Below, piece after piece: positions 34,556-45,943 of a DNA stretch of 64,000 nt. Made by a program: the position numbers and the translations under genes. Each line of letters opens with the position of its first letter. The stretch's first letter is position 1. The stretch comes from Amyloporia xantha. Taxonomy: Eukaryota > Basidiomycota > Agaricomycetes > Polyporales > Adustoporiaceae. The notes beneath the pieces are model-generated. The model was not told the DNA's origin, made no database searches, and saw only the letters and a list, made by a program, of their open reading frames with translations. Location of the stretch: positions 992,001-1,056,000 of the forward strand of contig JAYKKR010000011.1 of NCBI GenBank assembly GCA_036971615.1, in the 5' to 3' direction.

Positions 34556-36143
34556 CACTGTGCCCAGTAATAGCGTGCTGTCCTACGTGGTACCTTCTGG
34601 TTTGGCCTTCGGATCGCCGTGCAGCCGGCCGCACTGGACACGTTGCTAAAGGCTCGTTAACAGCCTCTGTGAACGGTGAATCGTTGGACCGTTTGGACAA
34701 TCGAGTGACTTTGATTAAGAACATTCCGGCGACAAACGGGTGTCCAAGATCATCACGCTGTGGAAGGCCGCTTACATAGAAGACAACAACCTGGGCTAGC
34801 CTCGTCGGTACACTGTTGGTGTCTAACGCCACAGCACACCGAACGCGAGTTCTTTGCCACAGCATTCTCGCAGCATTGCATCGGTATGTTTCGTGCGATG
34901 TCGCATTACAGGGTGGACAATCATTGCATTGCGGTGGTCCAGCGCTCGAACGCAGCTTATCAATCGGTGTCGGAAGCTGTCCCAAGCGTTCCATGTGCCT
35001 ATATAATCTGCGAATCTTGCTCCTTGCCCCGCACCGCGACAGTAATGGCCACGTCGAACACCACAACAATGGAGTTTTTAATGGGTGAAGGATCAGTGAG
35101 TCGTGGACTGTACTTCGTGGCCATTCCGTAATGTCCTCTGACATGACATCCAGATTCTGCACCCACATCACCGCGGCGTAGACCACCACGATCTGAAGCA
35201 ACACCCGTACGCCGCTGGGATCAAATCAACTCCCCGCGTTGACAGTAGGCGAGAACGGGGAAACGCGGCCTGCGTCGCAGAACAGGGTCGGCATACGATA
35301 CTGACCTTTGTGAGTGACGCACGTTTCCACTGTGTCTCATGAAATGGGTATCGCATTCCGTCTACCTTGCGAATACATCGACGAAGTCCCGCAACGACCA
35401 TGACTATGGATATAGCCGATTCCACGGGAACTGACCACGCCGATCTAGGTCATCCTCCTCGTGGCCGTAGCCCTTGCCCTCGTCGTCTCCCAGTCATCTG
35501 ATTCGTCTCGCTGGAGTGGCGACATCGGGACAATGCTGTCCGCCTTAACAGCGCCGCTGAGTGCCCTCATCGTCGAGGTGCTCAATTTCGCACCGCTACA
35601 ACTGATTTCGACATCAGCAGCCTCTGCATCAATGGGCGACGTGGAATTGCCTCGCACCATGGATGTGCTCTGGTCCATCTCTCTCATTCTGGGAGTCACC
35701 GCATGTGCCAGAGGACTGCCGAAGTTGACAGGCGCATCAGTCTCCAATATGACACCTGGTCATAGTCCGGCTTCGCCCCATATTATCCATGTTCGCCACT
35801 AGATAGTCGCATGTCGAATGTCCAGTACCTCTCTGTCATTTCACTCATTCTGTAGAGTTGTCTTGCAAATGAATGTTATGTATGTGTATTCTAGGCCGGT
35901 CGTGCAGCGTGTTCAGGTTAAGCCAGTATGATTGAAATGTAGCCGCCGTTAATTTCTAGCCTATGTTGTGTTACACTTTCTTCGTGTCAATTGGGTCGCC
36001 GCTGCTCAAATTAATCAAGAGGAACACGATATGATAGCAAACGATCAACAGATCGACGTAATGTAGAGAGCAGCGACGACATTCTAATGTCCACGAGATT
36101 AAATACAGACCAGCCATCGAAGTACTCCCGAATACCATCTGCC
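34556..36143. other. uncertain region with fragmentary frames
   Basis: A plus-strand frame ending at 35802 begins with a hydrophobic run (VILLVAVALALVVSQ) right after a plausible splice acceptor near 35450, and a minus-strand frame at 34527-35204 is 225 codons long. I could not connect either into a convincing gene. It may be a decayed gene. Confidence 0.3.
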
Positions 36144-37387
36144 TCAATCATTTAAAGCAGCCAAGTAGCTCTAGAAAATATGCCATGAGGTACTTTTCGT
36201 CGGTGAGGCATGTAGCAACTCACCTCTCGTTCTTCCAGGAACTCGAAGTAGGTCAATGCCACAGCAATGTAGAAGCTCGTGTCCACGCCTAGCGTACGTA
36301 CTTGCGTTTTATCCACCTCTATGTACCCCGAATTCGATCGCACCGTCCAGACAGGCGTGCGGTCGTGAAACGTCAACAATGGGATCGGCGTAGGGGTCAC
36401 ACCGTGGAGGCTGCGGTGGTCGGTAACGCCAGCCGACATTGGCAGCGGAGCCGACGTATGCGAGGGAGGCGGGATAGGCGAGAGCGTGAACGAGTACGAA
36501 TGCGAGGGCGCGTTGTTTTTGAGCGCAGAGAGCACGCGCGTGAAGAGGGACACCTTCTCTGTCGGCTGGGGTATATGCGGTGTCGAGTGCGGGGTCAGAA
36601 GGAAGTGTGTGACGGGCGTGAGGGGGGAGCGTGGCGGCCTGGAAGTCGGGCTGGTCGACGGCGAGGATGAGGACGCGGAGGGGGCGATCTCCTCGAGCTT
36701 CGCGTGCACGGAGCGCGGCGATGGCGGTCGGACGACTACGACAGGCGTCTGCGGGGGAGGCGTTGGCGGGTACGAGTGGACAGCGATGTCTCGCGGGCTG
36801 TCCGTGATCGTGATATCCGAGTCCATGGATCCTCTCGGCAGCGCGAACGCTTGCCGAGGAGAGGTGCTGAGGGAATACGAGGGAGGATTGGTTCGGCATG
36901 CGAAAGTGAGCGCAGCGTCTGCATGGTATAGTGACGTCTGTGGGAGAGGGAGGAGCGAGATGAACACGCCCGGTGGGAATGAGGGCGTACGGACGCGGAT
37001 GTACCAGCCCCGTTTGGGGCGATGGATGCTCCATAATATTGTCGACGTCGCATTCTCCTGGAGGAGAGTCGGCGTCAGGCATTCGAAGTCTGGGGAAGCA
37101 TGCTTACGACGAGGTGCTCGACGATCTCGTCATCTGCGAGAAACCTTTCCTTCACAGATCGAGTGAAGGTGAACCGACAAATCTTTCACGCATCGGGAGT
37201 ACGACTTGCCTTGTACCAAATCACCTTCTCTGCTCCCTCCTCCGTCACGTTCACCCGCATATCTGACAGCACATCCGAGCTGCAAGGACTCGTCTGTGAA
37301 GGAGTGAAGATGATGCAAGGTACAGACCAACCTCTGTATCAAGTAACGCGACACATCGAGAGCGTCCTCCGTGTGTAGCGACTGCAT
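36144..37387 (-). CDS. multi-exon protein of unknown function, Pro/Ser-rich, 351 aa
   Basis: Five exons on the minus strand (37332-37387, 37225-37288, 37108-37182, 36224-37057, 36144-36170) give 351 residues in one phase. The N-terminal third is folded-looking, with a charged segment rich in Glu/Lys/Arg and a Trp/Arg-rich stretch (WSIHRPKRGWYIRVR). A Pro/Ser-rich disordered middle follows, then a compact C-terminus containing HDRTPVWTVRS and ending SYLAALND. That ending appears only when the 53-bp last intron is removed. Such a layout is what I would expect of a lineage-conserved protein, but I recognise no domain and assign no function. Confidence 0.7.
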
Positions 37388-37737
37388 GCTGAATAGATGG
37401 TCACTATGTCTTCAGCTAGACCTTGGCGTCCGACTCACTGGGAGGTAGAGAGACGGCGGCTACTCGTATGAACCTGTGAATGCAGGGGCCAGAGCGGCCC
37501 GAATATGCTCCCGAGATGGACGACGTGCCCAAGCAGATAACGACCTCGGAATCTCTCCGCAACCGTCCCTTGTCCGAGGTCGTATTGTAGTAAGCAGCAA
37601 GCAGGCTGAGACCGGTGAGTTTCAGAAATAACCAGTCCGCAGTTGCCGTTTACGAGCTCATGCCGAAGCTATCGTCATCTCGCTTATTCGGTAGGCGCCC
37701 ATAACACAAACGCCCAATACAAGCCCAATACCAAGTT
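37388..37737. promoter_or_regulatory. divergent promoter region of the unknown protein and the SDR
   Basis: 350 bp separate two divergently transcribed start codons, so both promoters must lie here and could be shared. No specific factor site was identified. Confidence 0.4.
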
Positions 37738-38865
37738 ATGGATCTCGCTCTCAAGGACGTTCATGTCCTCGTAACAGGTCTCATATGTTTGCTCCACTTT
37801 AGAGACCAGCTCGTTGAGTGCGTGCCATCTATCTAGGTGCTAGTGGAGGTATAGGACTTGCAACATGTCTCCTTTACCTCAGTAAGTCAAGCTATGAATG
37901 GCTCTATCATTCTTTCGTCGTCCGCCGGGGCCTGTACCTTGACCTGAACTGTAACAACAGAGCAGGGAGCTATTCTTACGGCGCACTACAACACCACATC
38001 GTCCACGCTTGACCCACTGCTGGCCGAGTATGGTCCCAAGCGCGTGAGGACCATCCAAGCCAACTTGACCCAGGAGGAAGATGTCGTCCGGATGTTCAAC
38101 ACCAAAACTGAAGGCTTCAATGCCGTGCATGTCCTTGTTGTCAACCACGGCTACTATCCGCCTGCAGACGTCCCCGTGTCCCGCATGTCGCTGGAGCAGT
38201 GGAACTCGACAATGGCATCTAACCTGACGTCCTCGTTCCTGGTCGCCAGGGAATACTTGAGACATCTGGAGAATGCGACTGATGTCGAGAAGGAGAAAGC
38301 GGCGATTGTCATGATTGGGAGCACCGCGGGTAAGTATGGCGAGTTCGCCCATGCTGACTACTCTGCAGCGAAGAGCGGTACGTGTTGAGTCGAATGTGAC
38401 TCTGTGAAGGCTGTTTAGACCTAAATGCGCGTGGAAGGTATGATGTATGGGCTGTTGATGACTCTGAAAAATGAGATCGTGAAGATTGCTCCAAAGGGAC
38501 GCGTGAACTGCGTTGCCCCAGGTGCGTCGCCTTCAATGGTTCCAGTCGTACGCTGACGCACGACCTATTGGGGAATTCAGGTTGGGTGAAAACACCCATG
38601 GCCGCGCATGCACTGCAGAACCCAGAGATCGTCTACCGCGCGCTGGCTACGTATGTCCCGTCCCAAGTATCGTGTAGTCAAGCTCTAAACAACTGTCGAT
38701 CGTAGCATGCCTCTCAAGAAAATGGCCACCCCCGAGGACGTCGCGACGCAGGTTGTCTTCCTGTCGTCCACCGCTGTCTCTGGTCACGTTTCTGGACAAG
38801 TTCTCATGGTCGAGGGAGGGATGGAAGGACGGTTACTGAACAAACCTGAAGATATTGTCCTTTGA
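37738..38865 (+). CDS. short-chain dehydrogenase/reductase, 271 aa
   Basis: Six exons (37738-37777, 37837-37881, 37961-38377, 38438-38521, 38581-38650, 38706-38865) encode 271 residues, the classical SDR size. Motifs: the nucleotide-binding TGASGGIG at residues 13-20, an NHG at 90-92 in place of NNAG, structural Asn116, Ser149 and the catalytic Tyr162-x3-Lys166. The C-terminal SGQVLMVEGGM is typical of 3-oxoacyl-ACP-reductase-like SDRs. The first intron acceptor was chosen because only it completes TGASGGIG. The enzyme would be an NAD(P)H-dependent oxidoreductase; the substrate is unknown. It lies next to two aldo-keto reductases. Confidence 0.92.
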
Positions 38866-39681
38866 TTTTTTTTACTCATATAACACAATGACAGTCATCG
38901 TGTACATCCACCCCCTCTTCGCACGGACGCAGTCTTTGGTCGTGAGTAATTTCGACGAGGATGCTGATGAGAGACCAGGTCTGGAACGATAACCATCAAA
39001 GTTCCGAACTCAGTTATAGGTGTGCCTTTCTTGTTACTCCACTGACGACGGCGTAGAATGCATGGCATTGCATCCGCGTGCGCTCGGCTTCATGTCGCTC
39101 GTGATATGTTACGCTATCTTCTCATCGTTCCTTCGGCGCTCGGAATCCTACTTCTTCGATGTCAAAATGTGCCGGTCGGTGTACGTGTATACAAGCTATT
39201 TCCGCTACGAAATTTCATGGCCTTTTGTTGCGCAGCTTGCTCGCAATATTGCGGTAGTATATCCTATTGCAGAGGTCGTTGAACCCCTTTTGACACAACG
39301 AAAGCTACTGAAGATAATGGGTGTTGCTGTCTAATCGAGCTCATGACACAGCTAGCCCGATCTCTTCTCTGAAGCTCACCACTGACTTGCGGCAGTTGTC
39401 TCTCGACTCTACATATATCTCCGGGACTTATCATTTTCAATTTGCGATAGACCAGAGCTAATTCGAATATCCGATTGGGATCCGCGGCGATGCCTGCCGA
39501 TCGCGCCACTGGCTGCCCAAAATGGACATACACCGTTACGCAACACCAACGGCACGGCGATACACAAACTGGGAATTCAGTGCACGATGTTCGCACCGTC
39601 AAATTCGTATAAAACCTCCGCATCCAGTGAACATCGCAGCTGTACTAAACACCCGGAACCGTTGAGCCCTCACTAGTACTG
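38866..39681. other. intergenic region between the SDR and the first aldo-keto reductase
   Basis: Only short frames are present, with no supported exon. The final 200 bp are presumably the reductase promoter. Confidence 0.45.
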
Positions 39682-41670
39682 ATGTCTACAATCCCAGAGC
39701 TTCCCTCCAAGCGAGTTCCCTACGGTGAGATCAGCATCCATGTTCACCCAAGCCGTCGACTCAAGTGACGGCGTGTTACAGTCAGGCTTGGAAACTCAGG
39801 CTTGAAGGTGTCCAGGGTGATCCTCGGATGCATGACCTACGGCTCAGGCTGGGGCGGCCAGAACTGGTTCGTCGGCGAGGAGGAAGCCATGAAGCATATC
39901 AAATATGCGTGAGTAGATCCGCCATCGTAATGCTCATGGCCGCAACGTGAAATGGAACTTTACTCGCACTGTGCGCAGATATGACGCGGGGATCCAGACA
40001 TTTGACACTGCCAATGTCAGCTGAGAGTTACTGTCAATCAGGTCGACACGATTAACGAATAACGTGCGGACACGGCCACAGATCTACTCCAATGGCGAGT
40101 CTGAGAGGATATTGGGGAAGGCCATCAAGGAATTCAACCTCCCCCGTGAGGAGCTTGTCATCATGACCAAGGTAGTTTTGCAGTGACACGTCCGCCTGCG
40201 CTCTGCTCACTTAGGCGCTGCGACAGTTCACCGGCGTGGTGTTCCGAAACTCGGACGAGTTCGTCATGGATCCGGCGAAGATCGAAGGCGAACTGCGCTA
40301 CGTCAATCAGTGGGGCGCCAGTTGCAAGGCACGCTTGTTCACCATGATCTTTAGTTGAAGGACACAAGCTTAATAGCCGGGTTGCAGCACATTTTCGCTA
40401 CCGTCAAGGCGAGTCTGGAGCGCCTGCAGCTGGACTACATCGATGTACTGCAAAGCAAGTGTGGAATTACTCCGGCTTCCCATCAACGCCGTTGTTAACG
40501 TCCCTGACATGCAGTACACCGATTCAACAAGGAGACCCCCATTGAAGAGACGGTGCGTTCCGCTCATCTAGCCCGTCTCACAAATCGGGAACTGACAGCG
40601 CTCAGATGGAAGCCCTCCATGACGTCGTCAAAGCGGGGCTCGTTCACTATATCGGCATGAGCTCGTGCTACGCCTGGCAGTGTGCGTGTGCCCATCTCCG
40701 ATGTGCCGTCTTTAGTCTGACCTCACATTGACGTTGAAAAAATATGCCCGCACGTCAGTCCATGCGATGCAAAGTACGCCTCCCGCCCTATCTCATTGTC
40801 CACGCAGACACCCCTGACGCCAGAGTCGTGCCCCAGACTACGCGATCACCCACCATCTCACGCCCTTCATCTCGCTGCAAGGCCACCACAGCCTCATCTA
40901 CCGCGAGGAGGAGCGCGAGATGTTCCCCACCCTCAAGGTCTGTCCTTCGCGTGGTTGCTTATCCCGAGCCGTGACGGACATCCCAGCTCGATGTTCCGTC
41001 TCGTCCAGCATTTCGGCGTCTCGGCGATCCCGTTCCACTCCCTCGGCCGCGGGCTCCTCTGCAGGCCGTACAGCCAGCAGGCTTCCACCAAGCGCGGAGA
41101 AAGCGACACGTGAGCAGCTCGGCTCCTTCTCTCTCTCCGCTATGCGATTTGACATCTGGGATGATGCTGCTACGCGCGCAGCTGGACTGCAAAGTTCGCC
41201 AAGCTCTTCGAAGAGAATCAGGGCCTGGTGAACATCGTTACCCGGTAAGTCTAGCTTTATACCAGTACCATACGGTGTGAGGTGTCTCAGTCAGTTCATA
41301 TGGCACGCTATTACAGGGTCGAGGAGATTGCCAAGAAGAAGGGCGTTAGCATGGCCCAAGTCGTGATCGCATGGGAGCTCTCCAGCGACGGTGGGTTCTT
41401 CACCCCTGTGAACTCGTCGCGTTCTCGTTGAATAGTCATGCTTTGCTCTCTGAATGGCAGTGGTGGCGGCGCCGATCGTGGGCACCACGAGCCTGCAGAA
41501 CATCAAGGACATCCTCGGTCGGTCTTCTGGTCTTCTCATTCGCAAGCGGATAATGCTGACGAGCGCGTGGTGCGACTACTATCGCAGAGGGCGTGCATCT
41601 GCAGCTCACCGCGGAGGAGATCAAGTATCTGGAGGAGCCGTACAAGCCGATGGGGATCATCGGGCATTGA
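39682..41670 (+). CDS. aldo-keto reductase, copy 1, 361 aa, with two GC-AG introns
   Basis: Fifteen exons: 39682-39724, 39782-39908, 39979-40015, 40082-40171, 40215-40328, 40388-40454, 40515-40552, 40606-40681, 40759-40773, 40837-40937, 41009-41109, 41182-41244, 41317-41390, 41461-41517, 41588-41670. The AKR tetrad is Asp66, Tyr71, Lys99 and His161, so it should reduce aldehydes or ketones with NADPH, as in the aryl-alcohol-dehydrogenase-like group. Introns 5 and 6 need GC donors. The usual WSPLGRG cofactor-loop motif reads FHSLGRG here. Copy 2 lies tail-to-tail about 1.7 kb away. The substrate is unknown. Confidence 0.93.
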
Positions 41671-42106
41671 TGGGCGCGTTGAATTGCGGTAACGGACTCG
41701 ATACGCTACACAAAAAATGGACCGAGAATGGCATGATCACAGAGTCGGTGATGGGAGGGCGATGGTCAAATTCAACCTTTCCGTTAAGGAAGTATTGGTG
41801 GCTGCAGACCGATCCCACGACAAAACACACGTAAGGAGCATGTATGCAATGGATGTGGGTCGGAATACAGGATTACGACGTCTCATCTCCGAGTCAATTC
41901 TTAGTAGCGAAACTCCTCTAGTCTAACAACCCCGACATGAGGCCGCCTTCTAGAATCTTACAACGGACAACGTGCGCCATCTCAAGAAAGAAATCAAGAT
42001 ACAAACAGAACGCGTCTAGTGGGCTGTGGATAGATAAGTGTAGTGTACAGTAGTGCTAGGAGACTCCGGGAATGTCTGCGACGCGGCGATGTCTACTATC
42101 TCGACC
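41671..42106. other. 3' spacer after aldo-keto reductase copy 1
   Basis: This lies between two convergent stop codons and presumably holds 3' UTRs; no exon is supported. Confidence 0.45.
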
Positions 42107-42652
42107 TCAGACCCATGAGCCGTGGATCAGCGCGTCCCAGGCGCTTTTGGACTGGAGCGTCCTGACAAAGTCCGCCCGGTCGCGGCGAGCGCTGGTGGAG
42201 CCGTTGGATAGACCCGACGTCGCAGCCGGCACTGGAGACTCTGGCACACCCATGGCGGCGGGCTGTACGACAGGAAGTGCTGGGGTGGGTGGAATAGATC
42301 GGCCGTGCTGGCGATACAAACCAGCGTCAGCTTCGTCAAACTCCGAGTTATATAAGGTGGTTGAGGAGGCTTAGGACCCGGGGTCGCATCAGGGATGCCC
42401 GACACGATCGCGACAAGTCCAGGGCCATCGGGAGATGATCAGAAAGAAAGAATTGCTCACAGAGGCGGGTGTTCGAGACGAATCGTGCTGCGCGCTGTAC
42501 GCGTGCTGTTGCGACGGGGTCACTGGAGTCTGGGGCGGCGTCACAGGGGTCGTGTAGGGGAACGCAGGGCTGGCGCTGCCGGAGCTGCTCGACGAGCCCC
42601 GCACGAATGGCGGACGTTTCTGCACATCAGGGTCAGACGACGACGATCTCAT
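42107..42652 (-). CDS. small Ser/Pro-rich protein of unknown function, about 141 aa
   Basis: Two exons, 42461-42652 and 42107-42340, keep phase across a 120-bp intron. The protein is Ser/Pro/Thr-rich and ends with a distinct non-repetitive C-terminus, FVRTLQSKSAWDALIHGSWV, which looks selected rather than random. The intron acceptor has a poor pyrimidine tract, and a 5' untranslated exon is possible because a GTAAGC donor lies upstream. No domain is recognised. It sits between the two convergent aldo-keto reductase genes. Confidence 0.55.
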
Positions 42653-43353
42653 GCTTCTCGATGCCGTGTCCCAAGCACTGTGGCCGAGCCAGCAAGATCC
42701 AGGTCTTGGATGCTTACCGGCGCTACGATGGAGCCCAAAGCGAGCCGCAAGTTCAGGAGATGGTCATCCCGGTGGTCGTCGTGGGCAGGCTACAGCCAGA
42801 AAACCTTGTGAGCAAGCTCAGGTCCCTGTCAACGTCTAAGGATGCCCAACCATGATTGCGCAGAAGTCTGTATCTGTGTCTGTCTGTCAAGAATGGGACT
42901 CGTTCCGGGACTGGGTCAGTCGGGAAGGCAGTGCCAGTGGGGGGAATGCGCAGGGAGTAGTGACAGGAAAGCTGGGCTGTTGCTGTGTATTTATCACGTT
43001 GGGAGGCTGAGCGGGCACGAAGCCCCACAGGCGGCAGGCCTGACCTGTGACCGTGCTAAGGGACAGGACAGGTGCGACATCTGGCGACTCCCGCGTCCCT
43101 CTGCGACCGGAAAATCATCGGACCGTCTTTCCCCGCATTACACAGATCTCCCCCACGGGGCATCAGCCGCCCGCACAGGCGCACTAGGCTCAGAATATTC
43201 GGGGAGGAGACGAGCAGCATGTGTTAGGCGCAACAGAAGGCTAGCGCAGACGATCGTGCTATGTTTGTACAATAGAAGTTACATGGCTTCTTCATCGTAC
43301 ACCCGACGATGAGTCTCGCGGGAGCAGTCAACTTGAAGGCTTCCCCGAAGTTC
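42653..43353. other. spacer before the stop of aldo-keto reductase copy 2
   Basis: This contains the promoter of the small minus-strand gene and the 3' end of copy 2. No further exon is supported. Confidence 0.45.
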
Positions 43354-45250
43354 TCAAGCATGACCGATGATCTTCATCGGCCTGTAGGGCTCCTCGAGAT
43401 ACTTGATCTCGTCTTCCGTCAGCTGCAGGTGGACACCCTCTGCGGAAGCGAACATCGATTAGCGTCATGGGCCGCCGATCCTACAGGTATGGACACACTC
43501 ACCCAGGATGTCCTTGAGGTTCGCGAGGCTGGTCGTACCTACGACAGGGGCTGCAACAACTGCGGCCGAGAGCTATGTCATCGCTCAGCTAGTTTGTCAT
43601 TCGACCGCACGCACCATCCTTGGACAGCTGCCAGGCGATCGCAACCTGCGCCATGCCGACGTTCCTCTTCTTCGATATCTCCTCGACCCTGGTATCCGAG
43701 TCGCAGCGCGCGTCAGTCCACCGAGAGACACTCCCTTTCTATACTATTACGACGGACCGATTGATGATGTCTTCCAACGCGGAGCTGCCTTCGTAGTTCT
43801 TGAGGAACCAGTCCGTCTCGCCCCTTTTGGTGTTGGACTGGCTGCTGTACGGCCGGCAGAGGAGTCCGCGGCCCAGAGGCGACCATGGGATTGCGGAGAC
43901 GCCAAAGTGCTGTAGAGACAGTGTCAGTCAGATCGTGACATCGAGGTCCCACCATGGTTGAAGAGACACGGACCTTCAGTGTGGGGAACATCTCACGCTC
44001 CTCCTCGCGGTATATAAGGCTGTGGTGGTCCTGCATGGAAATGAAAGGCGTGAGGTGGTTGTTGATTGCATAATCTGCCAGATTGACGACATCAGCCCCG
44101 CGCAACATGGAGTCGACAGGCTACAAACTCACTTTGCATAACGTGGACTGGTAGGATAATCCGTCGGAGTGAGTGAATATCGCACAAGGGAAAGGAAATT
44201 GGGCGCACATTGCCATGCGTAGCAAGAACTCATCCCGATGTGGCGAACGAGCCCTGCCTTGACGAGGTCGTGCAGCGCGTTCATCTTGGGAGTCGCCGTC
44301 AGTCTCGGCGAGTACATTCTCTGCATATCGCATCCTGCTCACCGTCTCCTCGACGGGTGTCCCATTGGAAAAGCGGTGCACTACACGACACAAAAAAATC
44401 AAGTCAGGCCATCTCATTTCCTCACTATCCCGCATCATTGACAGGACCGACATACTCTGCAACACGTCGATATACTCCAGCTGCAAGCGCTTCAGGCTCG
44501 CCTTGACAGAGTCGAAGATATGCTGGGCACGCCCCGCCGCAGCTCAGCATGATCCTGCCCACACGAAATCCGACTTGAGGGAGCTGCCTTACCTTGCGAC
44601 TGGCACCCCACTGGTTCACGAAGCGGTCCTCCTGTTCAGCCTGCAACGGGTTGAAGTGTTTCACGCCGGGCGTGCGCCCGACAACGCCCCCGAACTGGTG
44701 GCACAGTCGAATTGGGGTGTCAGCGCTTGGCTGGCAGCGATAGTTCTGGAATGAGGGGCACCTTGGTCATCACGACGATTTCTTCGCGCGGGAGGTTGAG
44801 CTGCTTGATGGCCTTGCCGAGGATCTCCTCGGAAAGCCCGTTCGAGTAGACCTGCACCTCCCACCAGGAGAAAGATGAGAGTCTAGGTAAACCCCGCCGC
44901 GCGCTGTCTCGCTCACGTTGGCAGTGTCGAATGTCTGGATGCCTGCATCGTACCTGCCGTGCCACACAATAAATATCAGATCAGGCGATAGTCTTGCAGA
45001 CCGAGAAGCGAGTCGTGTACTCACGCATATTTGATATGCTTGATCGCCTCCTCTTCGCCGACGAGCCAGTCGGCCCATTCAGCGCCGTAGGTCATGCATC
45101 CGAGGATGACCCTGGAGACTTTCAGGCCAGATTTACCCAATCTGACTGAAAGGAGGTCATCATGCGTCAGGTGGCCACACGCGAAATGGATATGCGGGAT
45201 CACTCGCCATACGGGACTTTCTTGGAAGGCAGTTCGGGGATCGCAGACAT
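43354..45250 (-). CDS. aldo-keto reductase, copy 2, 349 aa, first intron with GC donor
   Basis: Fourteen exons on the minus strand: 45208-45250, 45025-45145, 44917-44953, 44762-44851, 44593-44694, 44456-44522, 44343-44380, 44209-44284, 44133-44147, 43974-44074, 43758-43909, 43615-43688, 43503-43550, 43354-43439. The tetrad is Asp64, Tyr69, Lys97 and His155. Unlike copy 1 it keeps the canonical WSPLGRG cofactor-loop motif. Most exon lengths equal those of copy 1 (43, 37, 90, 67, 38, 76, 15, 101, 74), so the pair arose by duplication after the introns were in place. Intron 1 starts GCGAGT; no GT donor keeps the frame. It is probably an NADPH-dependent reductase of unknown substrate. Confidence 0.93.
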
Positions 45251-45943
45251 CGTATCAGTTGCAAACAGGTCAGGCTATCGCAATACTAGTAGTATGCAAC
45301 GAGCACCGATAAGACTCAAGAGACGGGGCAGGGGATTATGCTGGATTCCATGGCTGACTTATATACCTTCGCAAAAGGGGCGCCAACCTGGAGGAATACC
45401 AGAATGCCTGGCTGGAGAACAATCATCAATGTGCATATGTTGTGCACCCCACTTTGTGGCCGAGCAGATTGCGTATGTCCCGCTATGCTGACCCAGTCGG
45501 CATACCACCGCCCGAGTCCGATACTGCTTCATGATACGGGAATATCGATATTGTTGAGACAGACATCGGATGCGCATCTGAGTGGAGTACGATGCTCCAG
45601 TTTTTGGAGAGAGAAAATAACATTGCAGACTCACAGTGAGTCTCACAGTAACCTCGAACTCTGGACTGATAATGATTGGCCCGAGGACTGATAAACTTGG
45701 CACAGTCGGGACTTGCCGTACCGATCGTGATTCGTGATTCTCAGAAGGGCGACGAGCGCCGAGCGCAGAAATGCTTTATTCTACGGTGGGATTATTTGAC
45801 TTCAGGGTGCTTTACTCACCTTTCTGCTGGGACATTCAATGAACAGAATAGCTCACACTTTTCGTTCAAAATATATAACGAGTCAATAGCATAGCACAGT
45901 ATGGAAGTTATATCCGTCGGGCTATCTACGTCCGAGGAGCATA
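45251..45943. other. intergenic region upstream of aldo-keto reductase copy 2
   Basis: The copy 2 promoter lies at its left end. No exon or RNA gene was recognised. Confidence 0.45.

Noticed and set aside
34527..35204. 225-codon minus-strand frame
   Set aside because: It is long but has many Cys and Arg residues without a domain, and it runs opposite to the phase-consistent plus-strand exons at its left end.
36827..36967. Starting the 351-residue gene at the internal ATG (36824-36826) or at the GTG frame start
   Set aside because: Upstream exons with consistent phase and good protein character extend the same frame to an ATG at 37385-37387.
37738..45250. Secondary-metabolite cluster built around the SDR and two reductases
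   Set aside because: No polyketide synthase, peptide synthetase, terpene cyclase, P450 or cluster-type regulator is present nearby.
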